Assembly: GCF_021917145.1 (NCBI RefSeq) | Contig: NC_061061.1 | Location: 13,642,908 to 13,706,907, forward strand | Direction: 5' to 3' | DNA from: Hypomesus transpacificus | Taxonomy: Eukaryota; Chordata; Actinopteri; Osmeriformes; Osmeridae | DNA length: 64,000 bases | Part shown: positions 10,830 to 23,795 of the stretch, in pieces | Numbering within the stretch: position 1 is the first letter of the stretch | Layout: every line of letters starts with the position of its first letter | The notes under the pieces: generated by a model | The model's database searches: none | What the model saw: only the letters and a program-made list of their open reading frames with translations | What the model was told of the DNA's origin: nothing | Position numbers and translations under genes: made by a program

Positions 10830-12859
10830 ATGTATTTGAACTCGTGCGAACCGAGCCGTCTCATATTTGTATATTGTGTTCTCCTAAGGTGTTGCCAAGC
10901 GTTGAAAAACGATGCTGAGAACATATATTCACTCGTAGCCATCCCGGTTATGAATACTTCAAGCAATGTGTCTTTGAACCGCGCACGTATTGAAGGGAAA
11001 GGCGCGACTAATGGTGTGCTACAAAGAAGTGGTGAGTGAACGCTTTTGTTAATACCCCTTCATATTATCGACTGTGCATAATTCTGATTTGTTATAAGCT
11101 GTTATGCATTATAGAATAGGCAAACTGGCAGTGGATAAGGAATGGAGAAACAATTTACTGCCAAAATTGAATAAGACGATCATTTTTGTTACCTTTTTTA
11201 AAGTTTACTTTAAAACAAGGAAACTTCAAAGCTACCAGTTAAATAATTAGGACCATTCAGATTTCCTAGGCTATCCCATGCGTGCAGGGTGGAGGAAACC
11301 TGGCAGTATTTTTGCACAGTTCCTTGGTATTGAATGGACGTGTATTCCTATCTACACAGGAAGTGTATAATGATAATGATAATGCAGTTTGGATTTTTCC
11401 CAACATAATTGATAAAGCTTCTCTTTTTATTCACCAGACTGTCATAAAAAATGGTGTGCATTGTCACTGAGTTGTATATCATTGTTTAAATGGGTACAAG
11501 CTGTTACAGTGTGAGTAGTTGCAGTCTATACTAATAGTCTGCTCTGTTGCACAGGCCCACTATCAAGCCAGCTTCATCGACAGCATAGCCTTTCCATGTT
11601 AGGAAAATGCACCACTTCCTTTACAAGCAATTAAAAGGCAGGCTTGTATGTTTACACAAAACTCCTGGGAAACATAAGTATGTGGTTGAGTTAATCTCGT
11701 TCTGCATTTAGAGAAAGAAATGACAACAAATAAATGTAGATGTGCATTATAGAATAGGCAAACTGGCAGTGGATAAGGAATGGAGAAACAATTTACTGCC
11801 AAAATTGAATAAGACGATCATTTTTATTACCTTTTTTAAAGTTTACTTTAAAACAAGGAAACTTCAAAGCTACCAGTTAAATAATTAGGACCATTCAGAT
11901 TTCCTAGGCTATCCCATGCGTGCAGGGTGGAGGAAACCTGGCAGTATTTTTGCACAGTTCCTTGGTATTGAATGGACGTGTATTCCTATCTACACAGGAA
12001 GTGTATAATGATAATGATAATGCAGTTTGGATTTTTCCCAACATAATTGATAAAGCTTCTCTTTTTATTCACCAGACTGTCATAAAAAATGGTGTGCATT
12101 GTCACTGAGTTGTATATCATTGTTTAAATGGGTACAAGCTGTTACAGTGTGAGTAGTTGCAGTCTATACTAATAGTCTGCTCTGTTGCACAGGCCCACTA
12201 TCAAGCCAGCTTCATCGACAGCATAGCCTTTCCATGTTAGGAAAATGCACCACTTCCTTTACAAGCAATTAAAAGGCAGGCTTGTATGTTTACACAAAAC
12301 TCCTGGGAAACATAAGTATGTGGTTGAGTTAATCTCGTTCTGCATTTAGAGAAAGAAATGACAACAAATAAATGTACTGTCATAAATATGGAATCTCTTT
12401 ATCACTTATATTTCTCTCGTAGAGCAAAACCAAATTGGATGCAGAGAGCTAAGGTCTACCAAGTATATCTCTGATGGTCAATGCACCAGCCTCAACCCCA
12501 TCAAGGAGCTGGTGTGTGCAGGCGAATGCCTTCCAGCTCAGATCCTGCCCAACTGGATTGGTGGTGGCTACCGTAAGAAATTCTGGAGCAGAAGGAACAG
12601 CCAGCAGTGGCGCTGTGTCAACGACAAAACACGTACGCAACGCATCCTTCTCCAATGCCAGGACAGTAGCACGCGAACATACAAAATCACTGTGGTCAAT
12701 TCGTGCAAGTGCATGAGGTACTCCAGACAGCACAATGAGTCAGGCCACAAGGAACCTGGCTTGTCTGAATCTCAGCAACTCCATAAGCAGAAGTCTAAGA
12801 CCAAGAAGAGGCTAGGTAAGAGGAAGATGAATAATAACTGGGATGAGGTGGAACCTTAA
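10830..12859 (+). CDS. sostdc1: sclerostin domain-containing protein 1 (Wise/ectodin)
   Basis: Two exons, 10830-11031 and 12423-12859, give 212 aa (human 206 aa). The ATG at 10830 begins a hydrophobic signal peptide (about residues 1-24), followed by ALKNDA. Sequons at N42 (NTS) and N46 (NVS) are likely glycosylated. The cystine-knot domain has eight cysteines at 74, 88, 99, 103, 132, 146, 162 and 164. The NWI motif (residues 111-113, in LPNWIGGGY) corresponds to the NXI motif by which sclerostin-type proteins bind LRP5/6. The basic C-terminal tail (KQKSKTKKRLGKRK) suggests heparan sulfate binding. The family is secreted and antagonises Wnt and BMP signalling, for example in tooth and skin-appendage patterning. 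One intron is conserved; here it holds a 638-bp tandem duplication. Confidence 0.96.
11105..12376. repeat. 638-bp tandem duplication in sostdc1 intron
   Basis: Positions 11105-11738 recur at 11743-12376 with a constant offset of 638 bp and a 4-bp joint GATG. Reading both copies side by side I saw one difference (G at 11188, A at 11826). The unit is non-coding; both copies contain the same 62-codon chance frame. It nearly fills the 1391-bp intron and ends 46 bp before exon 2. Confidence 0.93.
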
Positions 12860-13939
12860 GATAGGGGACGTGGAATATGTCAGTGACTTTGGTCATAAAT
12901 CATCTTGTAATTTGCTTGTTAGGGCCTTCGAATAAGCAGAAGTGGAAGGTGGACTGCCAAGCCTGAGAAACAGAGTTATCTAACCCGTAAACCTATAATT
13001 ATAGATTTAGATACACTGTAATAACGACACACTTTTACAGCCAATTGTTTACATCAAATGACACCATTAAAAGTAATATTCCACTAAGATGCTGTTAATT
13101 TTACTCCATAAAGAGTGGAAATATGCATGTGTACGTATTTGTCCCTTGTGTGTAAACATTGCTATAAATGCTACAAGATATACATGTGACTATTTGTTTA
13201 AGATCACTTGATCATCTGTATTCTTAACTTACCTTACCTTTAGCTTATGTTCTAACAGCCAAATCTATTATTAAAAAACAATATCTCAACTGATATTCAT
13301 GTCTTCTTTTAAAATGTTTGAACATCAGAATGCCAAGTGTGCAAATCTGTCATCGAGGAAAAGGGAGGCTACTTTGAAGAATTCAATTACTCAAACAACG
13401 TAACAACATTACTAAAGGTTTAAGAAGTGTTGATGATGGGATTCCATCTGAATCAGAGGGTTTTAAGGGCATGGATTTTTTGATGGACAACGTCCAATCC
13501 AAATTCAGGACACGTGGTTAAGTGTGGTAATTTGCATATGGCCTGGAAGGTGAATAATTTACGATATTCTAATATCACCCTGATATAACTGAAAGCAATT
13601 AATCGATTACTGGTTTACCTAAATTACATTACAATTTGAGGCTGGTAAACAGTATTCTGGAATCGAACACACTTTCAAATAACATACACAACCTTCTGCA
13701 CCCCGTTGAGTAGCGGGAATTTTCGTAAACAAATTTATTGCAAGAAACTATTACAGTTTATTACACATTTTGTAGGTAGAAAGAAAACTTTTATTTTGAA
13801 AAACTGTGACCAGGAAGTATTCCTGCAGCAAAACATTGGCTGAGTTGGGTTGATAGAATGGTGCAAATTGACATGTGTTAGACAGTATTTTCATTGTTGC
13901 AAACGAATTACTAAAAGCTGACAAGCAGACGGAGGCAAC
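12860..13939. other. sostdc1 3' UTR and crppa promoter interval
   Basis: The left part should be sostdc1 3' UTR. No AATAAA was noted near the stop; ATTAAA near 13066-13071 is a possible weak signal. The right part must hold the crppa promoter and 5' UTR, with no clear TATA box. No additional exon was recognised. Confidence 0.5.
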
Positions 13940-16900
13940 ATGAGCAAGCCCTTAGAACCAATATTTTTCTCAACCTGCGAGGCTGGGTTGAGCAAAAATA
14001 ATGCTGGCAACAGCTGCGTGGATTTTTCGGTCGCTGTGGTTCTTCCAGCCGGGGGCTCTGGAGAGAGAACAGGACTGCAAACACCGAAACAGTTCTGCAA
14101 ATTTCTCAACAGACCCCTGTTAAGTTACACAGTTCAAGCTTTTGAGAGGTAAAGTTAACGATTTAGCTATTTCCAAAAGTCCCGTCGCAGGAATTAGTGA
14201 AATTACTTTAGTACCTGCCTTGTGCCCAGTGCACATGGGAGTCCCCATGTAGCTCTAAGACTGACATAACATATCAATACTAGATCAGTTGTATCAATAC
14301 TAGATCAGTTGTATCTATTCAATGTTTCCTATTACTTTAGTATTTGGTTCACATTATGCCTAAATAATAAATTACTATACGTATCCAAAGTTCATAAAGT
14401 GTTAAACTGAGATGTCTGTTTTTGACAGGGTACCATGGATAGAAAGCATTGCCGTTGTGGTTGCCAAGGAGAACCTCGGTTTGATGACGGACATTATACA
14501 GAAGTTTCACCACAGGAAAGTCAAAGTAGTGCATGGTGGATCTACTCGCCATAGATCTATATTTAATGGAATCCAAGCCCTCTGTGAGGGAAAAGATGGG
14601 TCAGCTGTCAACAAACCAAAGGTGGTCATTATCCATGATGCAGTACGACCCTTTGTGGAGGAGGACTTCTTACTCAAGATAGCAATGGCTGCCAAAGAAC
14701 AAGGGGTTTGAAGTTTTTAGAATGATTGATTTAAATAATTTTTCCCTCAGTATTTTATGTTTACCGCAACAATGTATGTTTTGGGGACAAGTAAAAGATT
14801 ATTCACCACCACACACACAAGCACACACCCTTTATGCTCCCTTTTCCCCTCCCTTTCCCCCAGGCAGCTGGTGCCATACGCCCTCTGGTCTCCACAGTGA
14901 TTGCTACCACCCCCGACGGCTACCTTGACCACTCCTTGCAGAGAGCCAAGTACAGAGCCAGCGAGATGCCCCAGGGTTTTCTCTATGATGTTATCTACCA
15001 GGCCTATCAAAGGGTAGGGAGTACTAAGGTTCCATTATTATCTTGAAGTGTAAGCTGTTGGTGTATCCACTTTAAAATAAATAAAGCTGAAAATGTCTTT
15101 TGTTCTACCCTTAGTGCAGCCAGTCTGACTTTGAGTTTGGTACAGAGTGCCTTGATCTGGCTCTGCAATACTGTGGCACTAATGCCAAGCTCATCGAGGG
15201 GCCTCCAACGCTATGGAAGGTCAGTCAATCTTGTCAACCTTTTTTTTTTTTGTAATGCAGGTTTGCAATTATTTTAAAAATTATGTGATGAATCTTAACC
15301 ATGAAGTCATATCTGTTTATCAATAGGTAACCTACAAACGAGATTTAGCTGCTGCAGAATCCATTATCAAAGGTAATAACATAGTGTTTGAAATGTTTTC
15401 ATTGCCAATATGAAAGGGATATTTGCAGCAAGTTGTGCATCTTTTTTTCCAGGTAACCTATCCCAGTCTGCCTGTGTTATCACAGGTGAGTCAATGCAAG
15501 CTAGAGACATGGCCAAAACACTGCAGAAGATAGTGGGAGCTTTGGAAATGGTAGGATGATTATTTTAATGTTGGATGAGTGTTTGTCCCAAGCATTTGTA
15601 TGAAGCCTTGGAGTTGACACAGACAAACCATTGACATTATTAATCGCATGGTATACTGTTTACATATCACTTTGCAATGTTAAGAATAGATTAATAAACA
15701 TAAGGATAAATTAACTAACAATCAAGATGTTTGAAATGCTTTACTGTTGAGTTATTATAAAGTACTACAGATATTACTCAATAGATTATCACGTGAGGGA
15801 TTAGCCCTGCTTGGGTGGGGCCTGTGGTCAGACCTTTAATGAATCTTGTCAGAGACTTCCACTCTATTTACTGCTCTCCCTGAACTCCTTTTTCTTCTCA
15901 TCTTTCACTACCTTCACCTCTTATACTTCTTGAGGGGGAATCATATGGCATTCAATATTCGACATTCCATGGGACTAGCTTGATTAATGTATTGTTTTGG
16001 TCATCCTCACCAAGGTCCCCATACTATATATATATCCCTCACATGTACACAAGTACAGAAGTTTTAATGTAGACCCTTTTTATTGAACTTTTCTGTTCAT
16101 ATAAAATGTGAATTGGGTATGAATTACCATTTTCTCCCATATTGTCCCCACATGTCCACCTTGAGAAGTTCCTGAACACCCAAATCCTCAGGGATAGTGG
16201 AGTGAAAATTAACAGCACATGATGTGTTTTCATGTAACAGTGCACTGACAGCTCATCTTCCTCTTAAGCTGTGCCAAGTCCCTCAGATGGGAAGATCTAG
16301 CTGTTTCTAGGCCTCCAAGATGGTGGTGTCAGTGTCAGCCGTAGCAGAACTGATTGAAACCATCCATGTGTGTGCTCAGGTTGATGGGGAGACTGTTTAC
16401 CAGTGTGTACATGCTTGTGACATGATACATTTTTCTTGGCTGTTTCCGAAAAGATAAAAGAAGAGAACAGTAAACGTAATGAGAAGTCACCTTTTTATCA
16501 GTGACATGTGAATCTAATACAGGATGAAGGGAGGGAGGGGCTGAGTTGAGTTGAACTGGGAGTCAGGGCACACTGTTTGAAAATGTGGCTGCACTTCTGC
16601 CTGTGCTTATGGGTTCAGTAATTGTGTGTTTTGAAAGGGATAATATTAGGGAATTGTCACTGCAAGCTCCTAGAGAGGTAGATGAAGAAAGATGCAGGTT
16701 TAGTCATGTGATTTAAATATGCAATGCAAATGATGTCAAATTTGTATTCTAAATTTGTTACAACAATATGCATACTTCGTACATATTTTGGCCTTACCAC
16801 AGAAGGTCAGAAACAGGTCACTGTCCTTATTGAAGTCAACTCGAAGTAAGGAAGGGAGGATCTGACAAAGAAAATACATCACTTCTGCATCCTCTTGCTT

Positions 16901-19900
16901 ATCTCTCTCCACACACTTTTTAGCTTAATATATGAGAATGTTTTCATATCCACCCAAGATGAAATGCGGTCTGCAGACGCATGTATCACTTTTCTCCAAA
17001 ACATTTGCTTAGGCCTTTAAGATAACTTAACATGTGGATGGCCAGAAATAATAATAATTAAAAAAACGCAAAGGAGTGACACAGGTAAAAGAATAAAGTG
17101 CTAATGAAATACAACAGAAAAGCATAAAAGATTATCTTACTTTTCTTTGGTCAGTCTTTGATTCTCTGCTTGAGACTTGTTTCTGCTTCTGTCAGTGAAA
17201 TGAAGTTGGTCTATGAGCTCCCACAAACACAAACTTACACAAACAGCTCCACGGTCCACCAGTCGTGTCCTTTCCAGAAACAAATCCAATTGAATGTCTT
17301 CTGTTTTTAACACATTTATTGTATTGTCCTAGCAAGTTGATGTTATTCCAGACCTACTTGGAGACAATGCCAGATCCATGGCAAAACAATGGAACTTCAT
17401 CCAAATTTCTGTAAGTTTAGACTGGAGAACAAATTCAATCCTGGACAGTCCAATATCACAAGAAGTGTTTGTTAATACAATCATCTGTCCTATTAATTCC
17501 CAGGTAAACAATTCTTTCCTATTGGAAGTTGAAGAAATTATCCGAGCTTTGGAGGAGACGAACCAATCACTACTATATCCAGTGGTCATTATTTGGGTAA
17601 GTTTACATGGGGATATAGCCGGCTTGTCATGTCATGCTGCCGTATGAACACCGTTATGGTGTTAATGTAGAATGGGGTGTTATTTTCGAATGACTCATCT
17701 TTTGGCTATCACAAGTTTGGCTTGTTGCATATTGGATGGCGTACTGAAAAAAAAAAAAAAGGTCACGTTCAAGTTCAAGAAGCCAAAAACTGTATCTAGC
17801 CATGAATGAACTTGCCTTGCTTACTTATAATTTCATTTTCCAGTTATTCAAAACAAAGAATGGGCTTGTAGATGTTACTTTGGGGCTTGTCAGGGGCTTG
17901 TCACTAAATGCAGATTAGGCATGATCTTACTATCAAACATGTTTTCCTTTCACTAAGAGATGGGCAAATAGGGGTTCATCCCTTTTGTTGAATACTGGAA
18001 CAGACTTGTTTGACATGTCCCTCCACAATGGCTAGAAATCCTGGTTCAGTCCCAGTCCAATGACTGAACAATGCATGGTTTAATCTGTCGAAAGATAAAA
18101 GCACTACCTCTACAAAAGAGCCTTGGTACTGACAAGAGGAAGTCTGACTGGTTGTGGGGATTCTGTTTTGATAGGTGCATTTAAACGTGTCAGAGGGCTT
18201 GTCCAACAGCAAGAACATGGAAGAGCCAGAGGGCATGATGGAGTTTGGCAGAGGAGCCAAGCTTAGAAATATCTTATTGTATGGCATCCAGCTTCATCAC
18301 TCAAAGGTAAGCCTTGTTGTTTCTCTTAATAAATTCCTCCTTATTTATAAATCCTTAGTGAATTGAGATATAACCATGTAATACGCATTTGTCCAACGCC
18401 AAATAGAAGAGTCCAGAAAGTCTTCACTGCTTTATTACCTCTATTATCCATTATTATTATTTAATTCTAGATCATAATAGATGATCTTGCTTTCTCTACC
18501 TCCATGTTTCCCCTTTTCTAAGGAGAGTGGTGTTGTTAATTAGACATCCTGCTATAATTCTTGGAGGTGGAAACTTTTGGAGGGAGTGAACAGAGATAAT
18601 GTGTGTTTGGCATTATAAAATGGCTATAGTTATGAGATAATGGAACTGCAGAAGGAAATCTCTGCATAAATCAGAAGTTTTTACATTAATCCTGTTGTTT
18701 CATTTATGGCCTTATTCATACACAATAGCTCCACAAAATATTTGCAAACACTACTTGTCTAGGTTTGTTTTTTGTTATTTATTATTGACAAAAAGTAAAC
18801 GAACGAAACATCCTTAACAATTCATGTTATTCTAGTAACATTTTGTGTTATGGTTTCTAATTGTTTAAAGATGGGATTCCATTCGGGAAGTATTTCTGTG
18901 CATGTTATTGCTGTAATTTTATTCGAAGCATCAGTAAACAGAATCCCATAAATATACTCTCAAATATCCTAAAGGAAACAGCCTTCATTATTGTTTTAAA
19001 CTTGCATGTTGCCTTCTTCGCCATCTGTTGTGTTGCTTTAATCATATTTGAATTCCTTGAGAGAGATTTTACCACTCTTTGTTACTTTTCGATTTCAAAT
19101 TAAGGGAAACATGAGAAAAGACTTTGATTATGTCTGTCAGTCAGAAACGTAGACTTGTAACTTACTTTGTATTGCGATCCTGTTGTAGCACCCTTTCTTG
19201 TTAACAGACCTCACATATAACATTGTTAATGATGTTGCACCTACATTTTGTTTTTGACTTTGTGCTTACAAATAACTACGGATCAATAATTCATGGTCTT
19301 ATGTTATATACTTAATACTTGAGATCTAAATATGGTAGGAAATTGAACTACATTATTGTCTGGTTCTTTTGACTGACAACCAACCAACCGACAATTACTC
19401 AGTTGATTTTAGAACATGCATTGAGACAGTTTCACAAGATAAAGGATTGGGTTTTGAAAAAAGTTAGATGTGATTCAAAAACTAAACTTGAAAAGTAGTT
19501 TTCTGTTGCTACAATAACATCTCCAGCATTATTGACAGATGTGGCCTATTTTGCTATCTTTTCTGGATATTCTCTATTTTGCATCAGATTTATGTTTCAA
19601 TATATCCACACAGTATTTTCACTTGTCAGTCGGTTAATTGTTTCTCTTTGTTCTTTTAATTATGTCTGTAACCTTTACTTCGCACGAGAAACAATGCGTT
19701 CCCCTAGGGCCGATGTCTGTATATGGACAGAAGCCCTGGGGTAGGTCACGTCCCTAGTGATGTTTTGTAGAGTGTTAGGGTCAGGGCTTTGGGAGTTATA
19801 GACTGCAGTGACATGTGCTGGATATCAGACTTGATCTTGTGCACATAGAGTGTGCCAGATGTGTACCACTATGTGTGAAGCTCAAGCGCTGCTTGTTTAT

Positions 19901-22900
19901 CCAGAGGACCAGACATAGCAATGTTTATTCAGCTTTGATTTCTTAGATTAAAAAGGCCAGAAATTATCTTTTTTTGCTGCAACGTGACTGTCCAATTTGA
20001 GAGCAACATTCCTAAAGGGAACTATTACAAACAAAGAATGTTCTTAATACACTCCAGGTCCTCTCAATTGGTTTCTAAATATTGTGTTGCGAGAAGAATG
20101 CAGAAGTGTATTCTTGTATATTGTGTGTAATCAACCACCTCCCATATTTGGGTTTTACAGATGTTTGTGAAACAGCACTAGGAGGATTTTGCCTTTGGTA
20201 TATTGGCCACAGGAAGGTTTGTTTTTGCAGTGTTCAACTTACAGGTCTGACTGTACTTAATTTTGCGGATATGGATGGATGGATGCTCGCTCGCTAGCTC
20301 TTGAAGACCAACTGTTGGTTAGCTATGCTGCTGTTATGATACTGCCCTCTAGTGGCTAATTTCATAGCCAGAATCGATAGCATCTCATCATGACCCAAGG
20401 ATTTGCCAGAAAGACCAAATATGATGACTATAAGCTTTTCTGACGATGAAAATAGGCTATAAAACAGTCTTTCTCGGCCATTCATTTTGACTACTACTTT
20501 TAATGGCTCTTTCCAGCACTCTTGGCGTTGGCACTTTTCAAGCTTTTCCATAAACTTTGTTATTTCCCCTGTTCAACTGTCTCTTAATAAAGAAAACAGA
20601 AGTGGAAGCCCTTAGTAGCAGGGCTCCTCAGGGCAGAGAGTTCAGAGAATAACAGAGGCATGTCAATTGTCAATGTCTTATTGTAAATCCCATGGCTTCA
20701 AAGAACCCCTTCATGTGTGGCAGTGGGTTAGATGCTTGCATCTCCAAGATGGAAAGGTTGATTGCATCTGTGGCATTTTGAGTAATTTCTTCTTAAAGAC
20801 TGCTTATTGTGTGGTTTGCTGAAGTTTTCTTTCTTTTCACTTAGATTCAAATATATGTTGTTGTCAGAATCCTCTCACGGTAAAAAATAGCCCCTAATGA
20901 GGGAAGTTCCATTCTGTAAAGGTTTGGAATAATGATACGCTGTCTGAGAGAGATTACAAGTGTTAGTGCTTGCATGATTTTTATGAAAAATAAGATCATA
21001 ATGGGCAACCCTTTACAGTAATGTTATCTTTAACTACCATGTATCTACATAGAAATAAAAATAGTGTAATGAAATGCTATTAAGTGTTAGTGGTATAGGC
21101 TTTTACAAAAGTATAGGAAGGCAGTGTGCGGGGGACAGTTGGAAGGGGTAAGTGGAAAGGGCAGTTACAGATCGTGTTACAGTACCAAAATGACATCACT
21201 GTTAACATCCACTTACCCCAGGAAATCTTCAATTTCTCCCACATTGGCAATTAGGCCTTTGTGTATGGGGGCATTTTCATTCATATTTGAGAACAATCCA
21301 AATTGTTGCCACAGTTGAAGCACCAGACAGTGTAGATTGTCATTTCCATGAGTAAAACAAGGGATCCTAACCTCCTAAAGGGGTTTGAACAATGAAAAAC
21401 AGACTTTTTATGTTTTTGCGTTTATCAACACGAGAGTTCTAATTAGCAATGGTTGGATGATTAACTTTGTAGGTGTCTTCTATAAAGCCTAAGACATGGA
21501 TTCTTTCCATAGACTTCATCACTGCTCTTGGGTGGTTAATAGACCAATAATCAACCTCATTACATCTATCATCCCCACGGTCTCCACACACATGTTCTGG
21601 ATGATGGAATAGGTTCCGTGTGAGAACCTGATTGTTCTGGCTAGTGTCAACAAGTGATTTCTATCTATTTTGATTTTAAACTATTGTTTTCTTCATGGAT
21701 GAAAATGCATTGATCTCATTGCTTATGCCGCAAACAACTAAAAGATGCAATCAGATTTTCTCGACCTATTTCATTTTCTCACTAAAGGTTTTGGCTCCTG
21801 ATCCTCGTCAAACCTACGCAGATCCCTGTGATGGATTACAGAATCAATGTTGGGGTGGAAGAATATGCTGTGCCATAATTCTGCTGACTGCTCACAGATG
21901 TACTGGCTCTCATCATTGCCTCACATTAGTAATTAAGTAAAAGAACAATGACTCTTGGTACTTTTTTAAAGAGAAACAGGAAGACTCTTTTATTATCTTC
22001 ATTCTTTGAAGATTTCCCAAAATTCACAGCCAAGTGCACTTATAAAAACAAATAAGGACTCTAAAGCTGATCTGGACTCTTGTCAAAGCTATCATATTTT
22101 GATTCCACCATGACTTTGCTTTAATCAATAAGATGAATGCTGATCCATCCTCCAGTGTTTTAGCCATGGAGCCGTTTTCTGTATGGAAAGTCCATGTCAT
22201 TTGACTACTCTCCACTGGTTCTGATTAGGAGCTACCTTCAGTACCTCTGGGTTCTGAAGCACTGACTGCTAGCATTAACCATAGTCATATTCCATGGTTC
22301 ATGTAGATCTATTTTGCGCTGTCAGATAGTTTAGTGTGGAGACTTGTGCTGTTCCTGACAATCACTACATTGAAATCAACTAAAGTTAGATGCCATTTTT
22401 TCCCCAATTTTTTTGGGGGGGGATTTACATGTACATGCTATTAAAGTTGAAAGATAAAACACCTTGGTTGCCTGATCAGACAAAGCATAATGCAAGACAT
22501 CTGTTATTCTAGCAGTGAGACATCAGTCAGAATGAACTGTAGCTGGTGACTCAAGTTCATGTTTTTTTGTCATACTGGGTAGGTGTGGATACTTTCAGGG
22601 CTAGGTTTGACAAATGAATTGTATTTCTGTTAGTTCACTGACAAAGCCTTTCCAACAAATACTCATCCTGTAAGGAATTTGGGGGGATGGCCCAATTTGT
22701 ACATCATTAAAATGTATACACCCATGGGAATCTCTCTTGGCCCTCCAATCACTGGACTCCCTCAATAGGAAATACTGCCAAACATGCAGCAACAATACGA
22801 AATACGGTCAGTTTCTAGCTACCAGAAGTAGTAATCTAGATATCAGGTTAGGTAACACGGCTACCATTGCATTATGCCTTAAGAGCAAAGTCAACATTAT

Positions 22901-23633
22901 TTTTGATTTAATAACAGTTTTATTAGCATAAAACGTGTCTGATATCATCTGTGCATGAAAATCTTAGTCTACAAGGCCATTTGGCTGAGGAAATGTCTTT
23001 TTTTGTGACAGGGATACCTGTGGAAGTACTTCATTACTATAGTTTTATTAGGAGAATATAAATGCACATGTATGGGTCCCCAAAAAATATCCCCCAAAAT
23101 ATGTGAGAAAGTGCTAGAGAAAATTACGGCAATTGAACTTTTTGGGGGGTATACTTTTAAAAAAAACAGATTTGATTTAAAGAATTCAGATGTTAGCGCT
23201 TCGTTCTTTCTGCTTTGGACATGCGTTGGATATTATGACACAAGACTTGATCTATTACTCAGGAATCCGGCTCACGATCTTCTTAACTGTAGGACATACA
23301 ATCTGCATTTGAAATACCTCAATATAATTTTCATCACAAACTGCAAGACAAGGTTTGTGTTGCAGTTAACATTTTATGGGTTTATAAATGTAAACCTATA
23401 AAAGTACTTTGACAATCATATGAGTATGTAACCTTGTGCCTTGTATGAACTCACATCTGATCTTAATATATTAAATTCAATTTGCATACGGAGCACTAAA
23501 GGCTTATTTATGTGTGTTTTTATCACAGGAGGTAGATCACTGGGAGCAGTTAGTAGGAAGAATGGCTGAGGTCATATGTGCTCTGATCCAGGACAGAAAC
23601 CCTGCCCTGACTGGACAGCTGCTAAAGGTGTAA
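13940..23633 (+). CDS. crppa: D-ribitol-5-phosphate cytidylyltransferase
   Basis: Ten exons join in frame to 430 aa (human CRPPA/ISPD 451 aa): 13940-14148, 14429-14705, 14864-15013, 15115-15219, 15327-15372, 15453-15550, 17333-17410, 17504-17596, 18175-18306 and 23529-23633. The N-terminal IspD-like nucleotidyltransferase domain has the CTP-binding loop [11 protein letters not shown] (residues 35-45) with TPKQF (48-52). It also has TRHRSIFNG (109-117) and IHDAVRPF (138-145). The C-terminal half matches the vertebrate CRPPA-specific domain and ends [12 protein letters not shown]. The enzyme makes CDP-ribitol, the donor for FKTN and FKRP in alpha-dystroglycan O-mannosyl glycan synthesis; human loss causes muscular dystrophy-dystroglycanopathy. 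Intron 7 is only 93 nt and stop-free. Exon 10 is 5.2 kb away from exon 9. Confidence 0.96.
14273..14314. repeat. Short tandem duplication in crppa intron 1
   Basis: A 20-bp unit, TATCAATACTAGATCAGTTG, occurs twice back to back. Minor replication-slippage product with no evident function. Confidence 0.75.
20341..20356 (-). promoter_or_regulatory. CTCF-like motif
   Basis: The minus strand reads GCCACTAGAGGGCAGT, a very good match to the CTCF core CCASYAGRKGGC. It lies in crppa intron 9. Found by eye; no binding evidence. Confidence 0.45.
21714..22350. repeat. Direct repeat copy A (crppa intron 9)
   Basis: This 637-bp segment is repeated at 23796-24423 in the same orientation, with scattered substitutions and a few short indels. 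The most obvious is an extra stretch near 21962-21985 in copy A. By eye the copies are well over 90% alike. No transposon ends or coding capacity were recognised; open frames in both copies are not similar to a known protein. Confidence 0.85.
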
Positions 23634-23677
23634 GCAGCTACCAGGAACATCCTCTCACTCAACCCCACCCTTGACGC

Positions 23678-23795
23678 ACCTACACACACCAGGACCCAGG
23701 AACACCCTCTCACTCAACCCCACCCTGGACCCACCCTGGACCCACCCTGGACACACACACACACACACTCAACCCCACCCTGGACCCACACACAC
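23678..23795. repeat. CACCCTGGA minisatellite and CA tract after crppa
   Basis: Repeats of ACCCACCCTGG-type units plus a short (CA)n begin 45 bp after the crppa stop. A 36-bp block at 23678-23713 (starting ACCTACACACACCAGGACCC) recurs exactly at 24424-24459, directly after copy B of the large direct repeat. Confidence 0.8.

Larger units (their letters stand above)
18307..23528. other. crppa intron 9
   Basis: A 5.2-kb intron with no recognised coding exon. It holds a CTCF-like motif (20341-20356) and copy A of a duplicated segment (21714-22350). The remainder is AT-rich unique-looking sequence. Confidence 0.6.

Noticed and set aside
11282-12108. Two identical 62-codon open frames in the sostdc1 intron
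   Set aside because: They are identical only because the DNA is tandemly duplicated; they match no known protein and lie in an intron.
12449-12750. Antisense open frames over sostdc1 exon 2
   Set aside because: They mirror a strongly conserved coding exon on the plus strand and have no family similarity.
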